Shown here piece by piece: positions 39,787 through 50,555 of a stretch of 64,000 bases of DNA. The stretch spans positions 38,218-102,217 of the forward strand of contig JAGWUH010000008.1 in NCBI GenBank assembly GCA_028868535.1, in the 5' to 3' direction. The first letter of the stretch is position 1, and every line of letters begins with the position of its first letter. A program made the translations under genes and the position numbers. Source of the DNA: Sphingomonadales bacterium. Lineage in GTDB: Bacteria > Pseudomonadota > Alphaproteobacteria > Sphingomonadales > Sphingomonadaceae. Under the pieces are notes generated by a model. The model was not told the origin of the DNA, did no database searches, and saw nothing but the letters and a program-made list of their open reading frames with translations.

Positions 39787-40209
39787 ATGGCGGTCACCCG
39801 CACCTTCTCGATCATCAAGCCCGACGCCACCCGCCGCAACCTCACCGGCGCGGTCACCAAGATGCTGGAAGAGGCCGGCCTGCGTGTCGTCGCCAGCAAG
39901 CGCATCCAGATGTCGAAGGAACAGGCCGAGGGCTTCTATGGCGTCCACCGCGAGCGTCCGTTCTTCGGCGACCTCGTCAGCTTCATGACCAGCGGCCCGG
40001 TCGTCGTCCAGGTGCTGGAAGGCGAGGACGCGGTGAAGCGCAACCGCGACATCATGGGCGCCACCAACCCCGCCAACGCCGAGCCGGGCACGATCCGCAA
40101 GGAACTGGCAGAATCGATCGAGGCAAACTCGGTCCACGGCTCGGACTCGGACGAGAACGCCGCGATCGAGATCGCGTTCTTCTTCAAGCCCGAGGAAATC
40201 GTCGGCTGA
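39787..40209 (+). CDS. ndk: Nucleoside-diphosphate kinase
   Basis: [66 protein letters not shown]. Confidence 0.98.
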   Translation: MAVTRTFSIIKPDATRRNLTGAVTKMLEEAGLRVVASKRIQMSKEQAEGFYGVHRERPFFGDLVSFMTSGPVVVQVLEGEDAVKRNRDIMGATNPANAEPGTIRKELAESIEANSVHGSDSDENAAIEIAFFFKPEEIVG

Positions 40210-40231
40210 TCCAGCCGGCAGCGATGGGCTG

Positions 40232-40269
40232 AAAAAGCCGCGGCGGGGTCAGCCCTGCCGCGGCTTTTT
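40232..40269. terminator. Bidirectional rho-independent terminator between ndk and the porin gene
   Basis: Perfect inverted repeat aaaaagccgcggc / gccgcggcttttt with A/T tracts on both sides, between convergent genes. Confidence 0.92.
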
Positions 40270-40273
40270 CGCA

Positions 40274-40957
40274 TCAGAGCGTCACGCTCAGCGACGCGAC
40301 CACCCGCGCCTTGCCGAGGCTGCCGAATTGCGCGGTATCGGTGTCGTGGTAGCGCAGCCCGATGCTCACCCCGGGCAGCGCGGCATAGGATGCGCCGAGG
40401 TTCCAGGTGTTGTACGAGGCGGTGGAATTGCTGACCTGCTGGTGACCGAAAGCGGCGGAAGCGGTCACTTTCGGCAGGACCGGGATGGCGCCGCCCACTT
40501 CGGTGTAGAACGCGTGGTGGCCGCTGCCGAAGTAGTTGCCGGTATAGTAGCCCGCAACATGCGCGTTGACCGGCCCGATATTGCCGGACAGCGCAACCTT
40601 GCCTTCCAGCGTGTCGATTTTCGTCGCCGCGTCGACATAGCCGTAGCGCACGAAGCCGACGTCGAGCTTTGCCGGCCCGATCGGCAGGACATAGCCGCCC
40701 CAGACGTCGTATTCCTGCCGGATGTTCGCAAACTTCACGTTCTCGGTCTCGGCGCCGAGGTAGAACCCGTGCGACGACAGGTTGACCACGGCGAACACCG
40801 CCGGGTTCTGGTTGGTCTGTGAAAACCCGCGCCAGACATAGTCGGTGGCGCCGGTCAGCGTCACCGAAACGTCGATGGCGGGCTTCGCGGCACCGGCGTG
40901 CGCGGTGGCAGGCAGCAGGAACAGGCTCGCGGCCAGCGCGATGGCGGAAGTCCTCAT
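40274..40957 (-). CDS. TorF family putative porin
   Basis: Signal peptide MRTSAIALAASLFLLPATAHA; VTLTGATDYVWRGFSQTNQNPAVFAVVNLSSHGFYLG...; C-terminal SLSVTL. Confidence 0.85.
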   Translation of the reverse strand: MRTSAIALAASLFLLPATAHAGAAKPAIDVSVTLTGATDYVWRGFSQTNQNPAVFAVVNLSSHGFYLGAETENVKFANIRQEYDVWGGYVLPIGPAKLDVGFVRYGYVDAATKIDTLEGKVALSGNIGPVNAHVAGYYTGNYFGSGHHAFYTEVGGAIPVLPKVTASAAFGHQQVSNSTASYNTWNLGASYAALPGVSIGLRYHDTDTAQFGSLGKARVVASLSVTL

Positions 40958-41103
40958 GGCAAATCCCCTCATTGCGGGCGGCGTATCGCCTGCCCGCTGG
41001 CTTTACGTGTGGTTGCTTGGATGCGACCCGAAGGGCGTCTCGCGCGCCCCGGCGTTCCGGCGCGGGCCCGGGAGAGGATGGGCCCGCGCCGGATTGGGTA
41101 GCC

Positions 41104-42627
41104 CTAGAAGAAGCCGAGCTTCTTCGGGCTGTAGCTGACCAGCAGGTTCTTGGTCTGCTGGTAGTGGTCCAGCATCATCTTGTGCGTCTCGCGGCCGATG
41201 CCGGATTGCTTGTAGCCGCCGAACGCCGCGTGCGCGGGGTAGGCGTGGTAGCAGTTGGTCCAGACGCGCCCGGCCTGGATCGCGCGGCCGAAGCGGTAGC
41301 AGGTGTTGATGTCGCGGCTCCACACCCCGGCGCCGAGGCCGAAGGCGGTGTCGTTGGCGATCGCCAGCGCCTCGTCGGCGTCGCGGAAGGTGGTGGTGGA
41401 GACGACCGGGCCGAAGATCTCCTCCTGGAAGATCCGCATCTTGTTGTGGCCCTTGAACACCGTCGGCTGGACGTAATAGCCGCCCGCCAGGTCCCCCGTC
41501 ATCTGCGCGGCGTGGCCGCCGATCAGCACCTCGGCGCCCTCGTTGCGGCCGATGTCGAGGTAGCGCAGGATCTTGTCCTGCTGCTCGGCGCTGGCCTGCG
41601 CACCGATCATCGTCTCGATGTCGAGCGGGCTGCCCTGGCGGATCGCGGCGACGCGCTTCAGCGCCTTTTCCATGAAGCGGTCGTAGATGCTTTCCTGGAT
41701 CAGCGCCCTGCTCGGGCAGGTGCAGACCTCGCCCTGGTTGAGCGCGAACATCACGAAGCCCTCGATCGCCTTGTCGAAGAAGTCGTCATCCTCGGCGCAG
41801 ACGTCGGCGAAGAAGATGTTCGGGCTCTTGCCGCCCAGCTCCAGCGTCACCGGGATCAGGTTCTCGCTGGCATATTGCATGATCAGCCGGCCGGTGGTGG
41901 ATTCGCCGGTGAAGGCGATCTTGGCGATGCGCTTCGACGATGCCAGCGGCTTGCCGGCCTCGAGCCCGAAGCCGTTGACGATGTTGAGTACGCCCGGCGG
42001 CAGCAGGTCGGCGATCAGCTCTGTCAGAACGAGGATGGATGCCGGAGTCTGCTCGGCCGGCTTGAGCACGACGCAGTTGCCGGCGGCGAGGGCAGGGGCC
42101 ACTTTCCACGCCGCCATCAGGATCGGGAAGTTCCAGGGGATGATCTGGCCGACCACGCCCAGCGGCTCATGAATGTGATAGGCCATGGTGTCGGCGTCGA
42201 TCTCGCCGATCGAGCCTTCCTGCGCGCGGATGCAGCCGGCGAAGTAGCGGAAATGGTCGATCGCGAGCGGAATGTCGGCGGCGGTGGTCTCGCGGATCGG
42301 CTTGCCGTTGTCCCAGGTCTCGGCCAGCGCCAGTACCGGCAGGTTGGCCTCCATGCGATCGGCGATGCGGTTGAGGATCACGGCGCGCTCGGCCGGGCTG
42401 GTGCGGCCCCAGCTCTCGCGCGCGGCGTGCGCGGCGTCGAGCGCCAGCTCGATGTCGGCGGCATCGGACCGAGCGACCTCGCACACCGGCTTGCCGGTGA
42501 TCGGGCTGACATTGTCGAAATAGCGGCCGGCGAGTGGGGCGGTCCAGCGGCCGCCGATGAAGTTGTCGTAGCGCGCGTTGAACGGTGGCTTCAGGGTGCT
42601 GGCGCGTTCGGCGATCAGGGTGTCCAT
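41104..42627 (-). CDS. NAD(P)-dependent aldehyde dehydrogenase (ExaC/AldB-like)
   Basis: [57 protein letters not shown] (catalytic Cys). Confidence 0.94.
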   Translation of the reverse strand: MDTLIAERASTLKPPFNARYDNFIGGRWTAPLAGRYFDNVSPITGKPVCEVARSDAADIELALDAAHAARESWGRTSPAERAVILNRIADRMEANLPVLALAETWDNGKPIRETTAADIPLAIDHFRYFAGCIRAQEGSIGEIDADTMAYHIHEPLGVVGQIIPWNFPILMAAWKVAPALAAGNCVVLKPAEQTPASILVLTELIADLLPPGVLNIVNGFGLEAGKPLASSKRIAKIAFTGESTTGRLIMQYASENLIPVTLELGGKSPNIFFADVCAEDDDFFDKAIEGFVMFALNQGEVCTCPSRALIQESIYDRFMEKALKRVAAIRQGSPLDIETMIGAQASAEQQDKILRYLDIGRNEGAEVLIGGHAAQMTGDLAGGYYVQPTVFKGHNKMRIFQEEIFGPVVSTTTFRDADEALAIANDTAFGLGAGVWSRDINTCYRFGRAIQAGRVWTNCYHAYPAHAAFGGYKQSGIGRETHKMMLDHYQQTKNLLVSYSPKKLGFF

Positions 42628-42767
42628 CGGAAACGATCCTCTCCGGTCGGGCGGGCTGGATTGCCCGCCTCTGCGACCGTCGATGCGCTGGACCGTCGCG
42701 GCGCGACAGGGGGTGGGGAAACCGGGCGTCGCCAGCCTGTCTCGCTTGCGGGACAGGTGCGCGGCCG

Positions 42768-43733
42768 TCAGTGCGCCTTGCCGACCATCCCGGCGCGTTC
42801 CATGCGGCGGTACATCGTTGCGCGACCGATCCCCAGCAGCCGCGCCGCCGCGGCGACATTGCCACCGCTGCGCGCCAGCGCCTGCCGCAGTACGGCGCGC
42901 TCGCCGTCGTCGAAGCCGGCGGCCGCCCCGGTGCCCAGCACATCGCCCAGAGGCTTGGGCTCGACCCGCGGCTCGCTGCCCAACCGGAAGCGCTGGCGCG
43001 CCGCGCGGGTCGCGCCGATCACCAGGTCATCGCGGTCGACAGCCAGCATCAGTCCGCCCTGGACCGGGTGCTCGCCGGCAACGACGATGCGCGCATCGGC
43101 ATAGCGGCGGCAGAAGAAATCACGTTCGATCGCCCGCGCTGCGTCCTGCACCAGCGCTGCAATCAGCCCGGCCATGGCCTCGCCATGGTCGGCGCGGGCA
43201 GTCGAGACGTCCAGCGCCGCGACGAGCTGGCCTTCCGGCCCGAAGATCGGCGCGTCCATGCAGCTGACGCCGATGTTGCGGCTGGCGAAGTGCTCGTGGC
43301 GATGGATCACCACCGGCCGCGCCTCGACCAGACAGGTGCCGATGCCGTTGGTGCCCTCAGCCGCCTCACTCCAGCTCGCGCCGGTGGCGAGGCCGACGGC
43401 ATTGAACAGCGCCGCTTCTGAATCGGGCGATCGCGTCTCCAGCACGGTCCCGTGAAGATCGGACATCAGGACGCAGCACCCGGTCGGCCCTACGCTGGAA
43501 AAAAGCCGGTCCAGCGTCGGCGTCGCCACCTGCAGCAGTTCCGCATTGGCCTCGCGCAGCAGCGCGGTCTCGGCCGCGCCCAGCCGCGCGCCGCTGCGTT
43601 GCCCCGCTGGATCGAGCCCGTGCCGCAGCGCTGATCGGCACCAGGATGCCGCCACGCTGGACAGCGCCGCTGCCTGCGGCGATTGCACGGTGCTGAGCAC
43701 GTGGTCGCTGTGCCTGATCGGGGCTTTCGCCAT
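42768..43733 (-). CDS. GAF-domain transcriptional regulator with Fis-type HTH (AcoR-like, no AAA+ domain)
   Basis: [65 protein letters not shown]-terminal [28 protein letters not shown]. Confidence 0.85.
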   Translation of the reverse strand: MAKAPIRHSDHVLSTVQSPQAAALSSVAASWCRSALRHGLDPAGQRSGARLGAAETALLREANAELLQVATPTLDRLFSSVGPTGCCVLMSDLHGTVLETRSPDSEAALFNAVGLATGASWSEAAEGTNGIGTCLVEARPVVIHRHEHFASRNIGVSCMDAPIFGPEGQLVAALDVSTARADHGEAMAGLIAALVQDAARAIERDFFCRRYADARIVVAGEHPVQGGLMLAVDRDDLVIGATRAARQRFRLGSEPRVEPKPLGDVLGTGAAAGFDDGERAVLRQALARSGGNVAAAARLLGIGRATMYRRMERAGMVGKAH

Positions 43734-43926
43734 GCTGCGTCTCCTGCACCCTCTCGCTGTCCCGCGCATCTTGCGTCGGCCGGGCAAGCCTGTTCAGCCT
43801 AACGCGAAATGCAAGCAAACGCGAACGACGTCGCGGCGATGTGTCCCGATTGCGAGACAGGTCCCGATACAAGACGGGCGCCAGCTTGCGCCGACGCCCG
43901 CCTGAGGTCGGGAAAGTCCGGCCGGA

Positions 43927-44730
43927 TCAGCTCTCGACCATTTCCTTCGGGTCCGGAGCCAGCGCCTTGCGGGTCCAGCCCTTGCCGTAGTCAAGCGTGC
44001 CGAACATCCAGTCGTAGAGCAGCGAGATCGTCGCGAAGTTGCCGCCGGTGAAACGCGCGTGGTGGTTGTGGTGCATCACCGACATCGTGTTCAGGTACCG
44101 GATCGGGAACTTGTCGCTCCACAGGTCGTGGTTGTGCTGGTTGATCTCGCTGAACGCGTACCAGGTGACGATCACGGTCACGACGTGGAAATCGCCCATG
44201 AACCGCGACAGCACGAAGATCACCGCGGTGTAGAGACCCAGGCCCATCGCCACCTCGATCGGGTGGATGTAGCTGCCGTCGTTGCGGCACGGGTTCTTCT
44301 GGCGGTGATGATAGGCGTGGACCCACAGCAGCGGGCCGGGGCCGAAGCCGCCGTCATGGAACAGGAAGCGGTGAACGAGGTAGTAGAAGAAGTCGTAGAC
44401 CATCAGGATCACGACCATGTCGCGCAGGATCTGCCACCACGGTTGCGGTTCGAGGGTCAGGCAGAAGGGCAGCACCCCGCCGAAGATCACGATCGTGTCG
44501 ATCGCGCCCCACTTGGCGTTCCACTTCTGGTTTTCGGCGTAGCGGGGGTTTTCCATCTTCTTGGCGAAGGCCTCGGCGTTCATCTTCGCCGATTGCGCGA
44601 AGGCGGGCACCAGTTGCACGCCGAGCCAGCGCAGGCTCTTCGTCAGCACGAAGATGCCGATTCCCGCCATCAGCGAGTATTGCCAGTGATACTGCGTAAG
44701 CAGTGATTGCAGCCAGGGGGCATCCATCAT
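43927..44730 (-). CDS. Sterol desaturase / fatty acid hydroxylase superfamily protein
   Basis: Histidine boxes HRFLFH, HAYHHRQ, HHNHHARFTGGN; multiple TM segments. Confidence 0.9.
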   Translation of the reverse strand: MMDAPWLQSLLTQYHWQYSLMAGIGIFVLTKSLRWLGVQLVPAFAQSAKMNAEAFAKKMENPRYAENQKWNAKWGAIDTIVIFGGVLPFCLTLEPQPWWQILRDMVVILMVYDFFYYLVHRFLFHDGGFGPGPLLWVHAYHHRQKNPCRNDGSYIHPIEVAMGLGLYTAVIFVLSRFMGDFHVVTVIVTWYAFSEINQHNHDLWSDKFPIRYLNTMSVMHHNHHARFTGGNFATISLLYDWMFGTLDYGKGWTRKALAPDPKEMVES

Positions 44731-44794
44731 CGTTCTCCTGCATCCTCTCGGCACGGGGGCCGTATGAATGGGCGGGAAGGAAAGGATTCCCGCC

Positions 44795-44813
44795 TTGAGA
44801 ACGCTGTTCTTAA
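44795..44813. promoter_or_regulatory. Putative operator site 1 (TTGAGAAC-GCT-GTTCTTAA)
   Basis: 8-3-8 inverted repeat with one mismatched pair, in the divergent promoter gap. Confidence 0.55.
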
Positions 44814-44851
44814 ATGAGATGGCGCGATTCGGAATTGACCGATCGCAAAAT

Positions 44852-44870
44852 CTGGGAACGCCGTTCTCAA
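44852..44870. promoter_or_regulatory. Putative operator site 2 (CTGGGAAC-GCC-GTTCTCAA)
   Basis: Second copy of the GAACGCyGTTCT palindrome, 57 bp centre to centre from site 1. Confidence 0.55.
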
Positions 44871-44982
44871 ATTTGTGGACAGGGCCATGAAAGCGAGATA
44901 AGTAGTCTCACAATGCCGAAACCGGCATGAAACGGCAAAGCGGCCGGCGTGCCGAAGTGCAGGCCGGCAGGGAGAATGGTCG

Positions 44983-45768
44983 ATGGATTCCGCATGGCTT
45001 GCGGCGCTGCAGGCGCACTACAACTGGCAATTGTCGCTGCTGACGATGGTCGCGATCTTCGCGTTGACCTGGGCCGGCGGCTGGATCGTGCAGATCGTGC
45101 CGACGATTCGTGCCGCCACCCGGCGCAATGCCGATGCCTACGCGGAAAAGATGGCCAAGCCCAATTATGCGGCGAACCAGCGCTGGAACCGCAAGTGGTC
45201 CGGCGTGTTTCTGGCGGTCATCTTTCTCGGGATCATCCCGTTCTGCGTGACCTGGGACCAGCAACCGCTGTGGCGCGTGGTGCGCGACATGGTCGTGATC
45301 CTGATGTTCTACGACTTCATCTATTACCTCACGCACCGCTTCCTGTTTCACAACGGCGGCTGGTTCGATGGCCCGCTGATGTGGATGCACGCCGTTCACC
45401 ACCGCCAGCACAATCCCTGCCGCTGGGATTCGAGCTACATCCACCCGCTTGAAGTGGCGATGGGGCTGGGGCTCTATGTCTTCACCATCGGCCTGTTCGC
45501 TTGGGCGTGGGGGCCGTTCAACTTCCTGACGATCGTCGTTACCTGGTTCGCCTTCACCTCGATCAACCTGCACAACCACAACCTGTGGGAATCGGATCGT
45601 TTTCCGTTCCGCTACCTGAATTACCTCTCGGTCATGCATCACAATCACCATGCCCGCTTCACCGGCGGGAACTACGCGACGATCTCGCTGCTTTACGACT
45701 GGATGTTCGGCACGCTCGACTATGGCGATGCGCCCCGCAAGGCGATAAAAGGCCGCAAAGGAGTCTGA
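44983..45768 (+). CDS. Sterol desaturase / fatty acid hydroxylase superfamily protein
   Basis: HRFLFH, HAVHHRQ, HHNHHARFTGGN boxes; clear paralogue of 43927-44730. Confidence 0.9.
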   Translation: MDSAWLAALQAHYNWQLSLLTMVAIFALTWAGGWIVQIVPTIRAATRRNADAYAEKMAKPNYAANQRWNRKWSGVFLAVIFLGIIPFCVTWDQQPLWRVVRDMVVILMFYDFIYYLTHRFLFHNGGWFDGPLMWMHAVHHRQHNPCRWDSSYIHPLEVAMGLGLYVFTIGLFAWAWGPFNFLTIVVTWFAFTSINLHNHNLWESDRFPFRYLNYLSVMHHNHHARFTGGNYATISLLYDWMFGTLDYGDAPRKAIKGRKGV

Positions 45769-45771
45769 ACA

Positions 45772-46017
45772 ATGCTCGGCATGGGTGAATCGGGAGAAGC
45801 CTGCCCGTTCGAATTCAACTTCGACGAGAAGACCTTCAAAGTCGGCGATCTCGTCAGCTACCGCGTCACCGGCAGCCTCGATGGCTTCCCTTTCGTCGGC
45901 ACGCTGGTCGAGGTGCACGAGGACTACGTGATGATCGCGGGCGATCCCAACCAGCCCGACGTGCTCTACCGTGGCAGCCGCGAAAGCCGTCCGGTGGTCA
46001 GCGAGGACCAGGTCTGA
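45772..46017 (+). CDS. Hypothetical 81-aa protein
   Basis: MLGMGESGEACPFEFNFDEKTFKVGDLVSYRVTGSLDGFPFVGTLVEVHEDYVMIAGDPNQPDVLYRGSRESRPVVSEDQV; 3 nt after the sterol-desaturase-family stop. Confidence 0.7.
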   Translation: MLGMGESGEACPFEFNFDEKTFKVGDLVSYRVTGSLDGFPFVGTLVEVHEDYVMIAGDPNQPDVLYRGSRESRPVVSEDQV

Positions 46018-46075
46018 TCGGGATCGATTGCGGCCGTCCTGCGCGCCGCCACGGCGCCCTTGCGTATCGGTCCTG

Positions 46076-46645
46076 CTAGCTGACGAGCCTCGCCAGGCAT
46101 CGCGAGTAAAGCTGGTGCTCGGCGATCAGCACCCGCGCCGCCAGCGTTTCGGCATTGTCACCGGGCAGGATCGCCACCGGCGTCTGGCCGAGCACCGGTC
46201 CATCGTCGAGCTCGGCCGTGACGAGGTGGACGGTGCAGCCGCCGTGGCTGTCCCCGGCCGCAAGCGCGCGCTCATGCGTGTGAAGGCCCGGGTACTTCGG
46301 CAGCAGCGAAGGGTGGATGTTCAGCATCCGTCCCTCCCACCCGGCGACCAACGCGGGCGTCAGGATCCGCATGTAGCCCGCCAGGGCGACGTAGCTGGCC
46401 CCGCTCGCGCGGATCGCGGCGTCCATCGCCGCGTCGTGCGCGTCCCGCGCCATGCCCTTGTGGCTCAGCGCGAAAGTCGCCACGCCCTCCGCCGCAGCCA
46501 GTGCCAGGCCCTTTGCCGCGGGATCGTTCGCTGCCACCAGCACGATCTCGTAAGGGCAATCGCCGGCGCGGCTGGCATAGAGCAGCGCGGCCATGTTGGT
46601 GCCGCTGCCCGAGATCAGGACGGCGACCTTTGCACGATCAGGCAA
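46076..46645 (-). CDS. purN: Phosphoribosylglycinamide formyltransferase
   Basis: [60 protein letters not shown] start proposed at 46645. Confidence 0.95.
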   Translation of the reverse strand: MPDRAKVAVLISGSGTNMAALLYASRAGDCPYEIVLVAANDPAAKGLALAAAEGVATFALSHKGMARDAHDAAMDAAIRASGASYVALAGYMRILTPALVAGWEGRMLNIHPSLLPKYPGLHTHERALAAGDSHGGCTVHLVTAELDDGPVLGQTPVAILPGDNAETLAARVLIAEHQLYSRCLARLVS

Positions 46646-47741
46646 GGTGGATGGCTTCCCAGTTCGCGCGCGCGCTCCAGTCCTCGGCGCCGCCCTGCAC
46701 GGTGCAGCCCCGCTCGCCCGGCTCGATGGCACCGATCACGTGGACGGTCTCGCCCGCCGCCGTCAGCTCGGCCGTCAGCCCCGCGACCGCGTCGGCCGCG
46801 ACCGCCAGTACCATGCCGATGCCGCAGTTGAAGGTGCGGGCCATCTCCGCCGGTTCGATATTGCCCTGCGCCTGCAGGAACGCCATCAGCCGCGGCTGTT
46901 CCCAGGCCCCCGCGTCGATGCGGGCGTGCAGCCCCTTGGGCAGCACCCGCGGCACGTTCTCGAGCAGGCCGCCGCCGGTGATGTGCGCCAGCGCGTGGAT
47001 CTTGCCCGCACGCACCGATGGCAGCAGGCTCTTCACGTAGATCCGCGTCGGTTCGATCAGGTGGTCGATCAACAGGCGCTCGTTGTCGAACAGGGCGGGG
47101 CGGTCCAGCTTCCAGCCCTTGTCGGCCGCCAGGCGCCGCACCAGCGAGTAGCCGTTCGAGTGGACGCCGGAAGAAGCCAGCCCCAGCAGCACGTCGCCGG
47201 CGGCAACGCGGTCGCCGGTCAATTGCTCGCCGCGTTCGACCGCGCCGACGCAGAAGCCGGCAAGGTCGTAGTCGCCCGGGGCGTACATGCCCGGCATTTC
47301 CGCCGTCTCGCCGCCGATCAGCGCGCAGCCCGCCAGCTTGCAGCCTTCGGCGATGCCGGCAACGACGCGCTCCGCGATGCCGTTCTCGAGCTTGCCGGTG
47401 GCGAAGTAGTCGAGGAACAGGAGCGGCTCGGCGCCTTGGACGATCAGGTCGTTCACGCACATCGCGACGAGGTCGATGCCGATGGCATCGTGCCGGTCAT
47501 GGTCGATCGCCAGCTTGACCTTGGTGCCGACGCCGTCGTTCCCGGCCACCAGCAGCGGGTCCTTGTAACCCGCCGCCTTGAGGTCGAAGAAGCCGCCGAA
47601 GCCGCCCAGCTCGGCATCGGCGCCGGGCCGCGCGGTGGCCCGGGCGAGCGGCGCGATCGCCTTCACCAGGGCGTTGCCGGCGGCGATCGAGACGCCCGCC
47701 TGCTCGTAGGAATAGGACTGCTGTTTCGGTTCATCGGTCAT
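46638..47741 (-). CDS. purM: Phosphoribosylformylglycinamidine cyclo-ligase
   Basis: [71 protein letters not shown]. Confidence 0.97.
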   Translation of the reverse strand: MTDEPKQQSYSYEQAGVSIAAGNALVKAIAPLARATARPGADAELGGFGGFFDLKAAGYKDPLLVAGNDGVGTKVKLAIDHDRHDAIGIDLVAMCVNDLIVQGAEPLLFLDYFATGKLENGIAERVVAGIAEGCKLAGCALIGGETAEMPGMYAPGDYDLAGFCVGAVERGEQLTGDRVAAGDVLLGLASSGVHSNGYSLVRRLAADKGWKLDRPALFDNERLLIDHLIEPTRIYVKSLLPSVRAGKIHALAHITGGGLLENVPRVLPKGLHARIDAGAWEQPRLMAFLQAQGNIEPAEMARTFNCGIGMVLAVAADAVAGLTAELTAAGETVHVIGAIEPGERGCTVQGGAEDWSARANWEAIHLA

Positions 47742-47815
47742 GATGGAGACGCGCCTAACGCTTTCCCGCTTGGAATTCCACGATCACTTGGGCAAAAGGC
47801 CGGCGGTTTTCCCCG

Positions 47816-49138
47816 ATGGCACGCGCTTTTCCTCCTCTCCGCGCCGGTTTCGCGCGCATTTCCCCGCTCGCACGCGTCGCGATGGGGGCGTCGCTGGCCC
47901 TGGCGGGCGGGGTCGCGCTGGTCGGGCCGGCGCGGCTGATCGCGCAGATCGAGGGGGAGCGCGGCATCGCTCCCGTCGTTTCCACCGGCGATATCGAAAC
48001 CGGCGGGATCGAGGTCGACGTCACCGGCAAGACCGCCGCCGAAGCCCGCCAGGCCGGCTGGCGGGAGGCCTACAAGAAGGCGTGGGAGCAGCTTCACGGT
48101 CCGGCAATGGACCTGGGCACGATCGAATCGCTGGTCTCCGGCGTGGTGATCGAACGGGAGCAGATCGGCCCGCACCGCTATATCGCCCGGCTGGGCGTCG
48201 TGTTCGACCGCGCGCGCGCCGGCCAATACGTCGGCGGCGGCGATTCGGCGCTGGGCGTGCATTCCGCGCCGATGCTGACGATCCCCGTGCTCTATTCCGG
48301 CGGCGTCGGCCAGGTTTACGAGGTGCGGACCGCGTGGCAGCGGGTCTGGGCCCAGTTCCGCACCGGCGCCAGCGCGATCGACTATGTCCGTCCCTCGGGC
48401 GCCGGCGGCGATTCGCTGCTGATCACCGCCGGGCAGCCGGGGCGGCGCAGCCGCATCTGGTGGCGCAACGTGCTGGACCAGTATGCCGCCAGCGACGTGC
48501 TGTTTCCGGTGGCGCGGCTGGAGCGGCAGTGGCCGGGCGGTCCCGTCAAGGGCACGTTCACGGCGCGTTACGGGCCGGATAACGAGTTGCTCGGCAGCGT
48601 CTCGCTGACCGCGCCGGACGAGGACGGGGTGCCGGCGATGCTGGCGCAAGGGCTGAAGGCGCTCGACGGCATCTATTCGGACGCGCTCGCGCGCGGCTTG
48701 CTGGCGACCGACCCGACGCTGTCGATCGAACATCCGCAGATCGATCCGTCGTTGCAGGCATTGATCGCCAAGGGACGGGCGCAGCAGGCGCTCGATGCCC
48801 AGACCGCCGCCGAGGCCAACGCCGAGGAAGCGGCCGGGCTGAATCCGCCCAAGATCGAGGCCGCTCCGGTCGCCAGCGAGGAGCCTGTCAAGGCCAGGCC
48901 GGCGACGGCCGTGGTCGTCCAGTTCGCCTCGCCCGATGCCCGCGCGGTCGACCAGGCGCTGGCCGCGGTTCGCGGTGCCGGCGGGGTTTCGGGGGCCAGC
49001 ACGGTCAGCCTGGCGATCGGCGGGACATCGGTGATGCGCGCCAATTATGCGGGCAATCCCGCCGACCTTGCCGCGGCGCTGCGGGCGAAGGGCTGGAAGG
49101 TCAGCGTTTCCGGCACCACGCTGCGCATCAGCCGCTGA
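47816..49138 (+). CDS. DUF2066-like protein
   Basis: IEVDVTGKTAAEARQAGWREAYKKAWEQLHG...; located between purM and the hda-like gene. Confidence 0.6.
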   Translation: MARAFPPLRAGFARISPLARVAMGASLALAGGVALVGPARLIAQIEGERGIAPVVSTGDIETGGIEVDVTGKTAAEARQAGWREAYKKAWEQLHGPAMDLGTIESLVSGVVIEREQIGPHRYIARLGVVFDRARAGQYVGGGDSALGVHSAPMLTIPVLYSGGVGQVYEVRTAWQRVWAQFRTGASAIDYVRPSGAGGDSLLITAGQPGRRSRIWWRNVLDQYAASDVLFPVARLERQWPGGPVKGTFTARYGPDNELLGSVSLTAPDEDGVPAMLAQGLKALDGIYSDALARGLLATDPTLSIEHPQIDPSLQALIAKGRAQQALDAQTAAEANAEEAAGLNPPKIEAAPVASEEPVKARPATAVVVQFASPDARAVDQALAAVRGAGGVSGASTVSLAIGGTSVMRANYAGNPADLAAALRAKGWKVSVSGTTLRISR

Positions 49139-49148
49139 GATCGGGCGG

Positions 49149-49766
49149 ATGGGCCAGATCGTCTTGCCCTTGCAGCTGGGGCCGGGTGGGACGCCATCGC
49201 GGATCGTCGTCGGCACGGCCAATGCCGCCGCCGTGGAGGCGCTGTCGCAGCCTGCCAACTGGCCGTTCCGCACCGCCGTTCTGTTCGCCCCGGCACGCGC
49301 GGGGAAATCGCTGCTGGCGCGCTGGTTCGTCGAATCGGGGCTGGGCGATGCGGTCGACGATGCCGATCGCGCCGACGAGACCGACTTGTTCCACCGCTGG
49401 AACCGCGCGCAGGAACGCGGCGTGCCGCTGCTGCTGACGGCGAGCGGCGAGGACGGCGGCTGGCGCATCGCGCTGCCGGACCTGGCCTCGCGATTGGGTG
49501 CGGCGCTGCACCTGTCGATCGGGGTTCCCGACGACGCGATGATCGCGGAACTGATCGCGGTCCACGCCGAGTCGCGGGGTCTCGCGTTGGGACTCGATGG
49601 CGCCGCCTACCTTGCAACCCGGTGCGAGCGTAGCCATCTCGCGGTGGAGCGACTCGTCGGTACGGTCGATCGCCTGAGCCTGGAGCGCAAGGTCGCGCCC
49701 GGTCCGGCGATCTGGCGCGAGGCGCTCGAGGTGCTCGCGGGGCCGAGCGAGCCAAAGCTGCTGTAG
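49149..49766 (+). CDS. hda: DnaA-related regulatory inactivator (Hda-like) P-loop protein
   Basis: [17 protein letters not shown] Walker A-like; AKL-type C-terminal DnaA-like helices; ATG at 49149. Confidence 0.75.
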   Translation: MGQIVLPLQLGPGGTPSRIVVGTANAAAVEALSQPANWPFRTAVLFAPARAGKSLLARWFVESGLGDAVDDADRADETDLFHRWNRAQERGVPLLLTASGEDGGWRIALPDLASRLGAALHLSIGVPDDAMIAELIAVHAESRGLALGLDGAAYLATRCERSHLAVERLVGTVDRLSLERKVAPGPAIWREALEVLAGPSEPKLL

Positions 49767-49806
49767 AGGCGACGTGCTTGCCTTGGCGGCCGTTAAGTGG
49801 GATTTG

Positions 49807-50547
49807 ATGCGCATGTTCGATCGCCTGACCGCCTATCTCGACTCGATCGTCGCGCGCGATCCTGCACCGCGCTCGCGCTGGGAGGTGCTGCTCTATCCCG
49901 GCTTCTGGGCGGTGGGCTGGCATCGCATCGCGCACTGGCTGTTCGAGGCGCGGCTCTATTTCCTGGCGCGGCTGGTGAACCACGTTTCGCGCTTCCTGAC
50001 CGGGATCGACATCCACCCGGGCGCCACGATCGGCCGCCACCTGTTCATCGACCATGGCTTCACGGTGATCGGCGAGACGGCGGAAATCGGCGACAACGTC
50101 ACCATCTACCAGTGCGTGACCCTGGGCGGGACCAACCCGGCCAACGGCATCGGCGGCAAGCGCCACCCGACGCTGATGGACGATGCCATCGTCGGGTCGG
50201 GCGCGCAGATCCTCGGCCCGATCACGATCGGCCGGCGCGCCCGCGTGGGCGCCAACGCGGTGGTCACCGAGGACGTGCCGGAAGGTGCGACGATGGTCGG
50301 CGTCAAGGCGCGCTCCACGCTCGTGGCCGCCGAGACCTACCAGAAGGACTTCATTCCCTACGGCACGCCCTGCAAGGAGGCGGCCAAGGAAGCCTGCAAG
50401 GACCAGGAGCAGCGGATCGAGGACCTCGAAGGCCAGGTCACCGCGCTGAAGGCGCAGGTGGAGGCGCTGCTGGCGATCCAGGGCGAGGTTCCCGCCGACG
50501 ACGTCGCGGCTTCGGGCAGCGGCCCGCGCCGGGGCAAGCGGGGCTGA
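49807..50547 (+). CDS. cysE: Serine O-acetyltransferase (EpsC-type)
   Basis: [74 protein letters not shown] hexapeptide repeats. Confidence 0.95.
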   Translation: MRMFDRLTAYLDSIVARDPAPRSRWEVLLYPGFWAVGWHRIAHWLFEARLYFLARLVNHVSRFLTGIDIHPGATIGRHLFIDHGFTVIGETAEIGDNVTIYQCVTLGGTNPANGIGGKRHPTLMDDAIVGSGAQILGPITIGRRARVGANAVVTEDVPEGATMVGVKARSTLVAAETYQKDFIPYGTPCKEAAKEACKDQEQRIEDLEGQVTALKAQVEALLAIQGEVPADDVAASGSGPRRGKRG

Positions 50548-50555
50548 ACCCGGGC

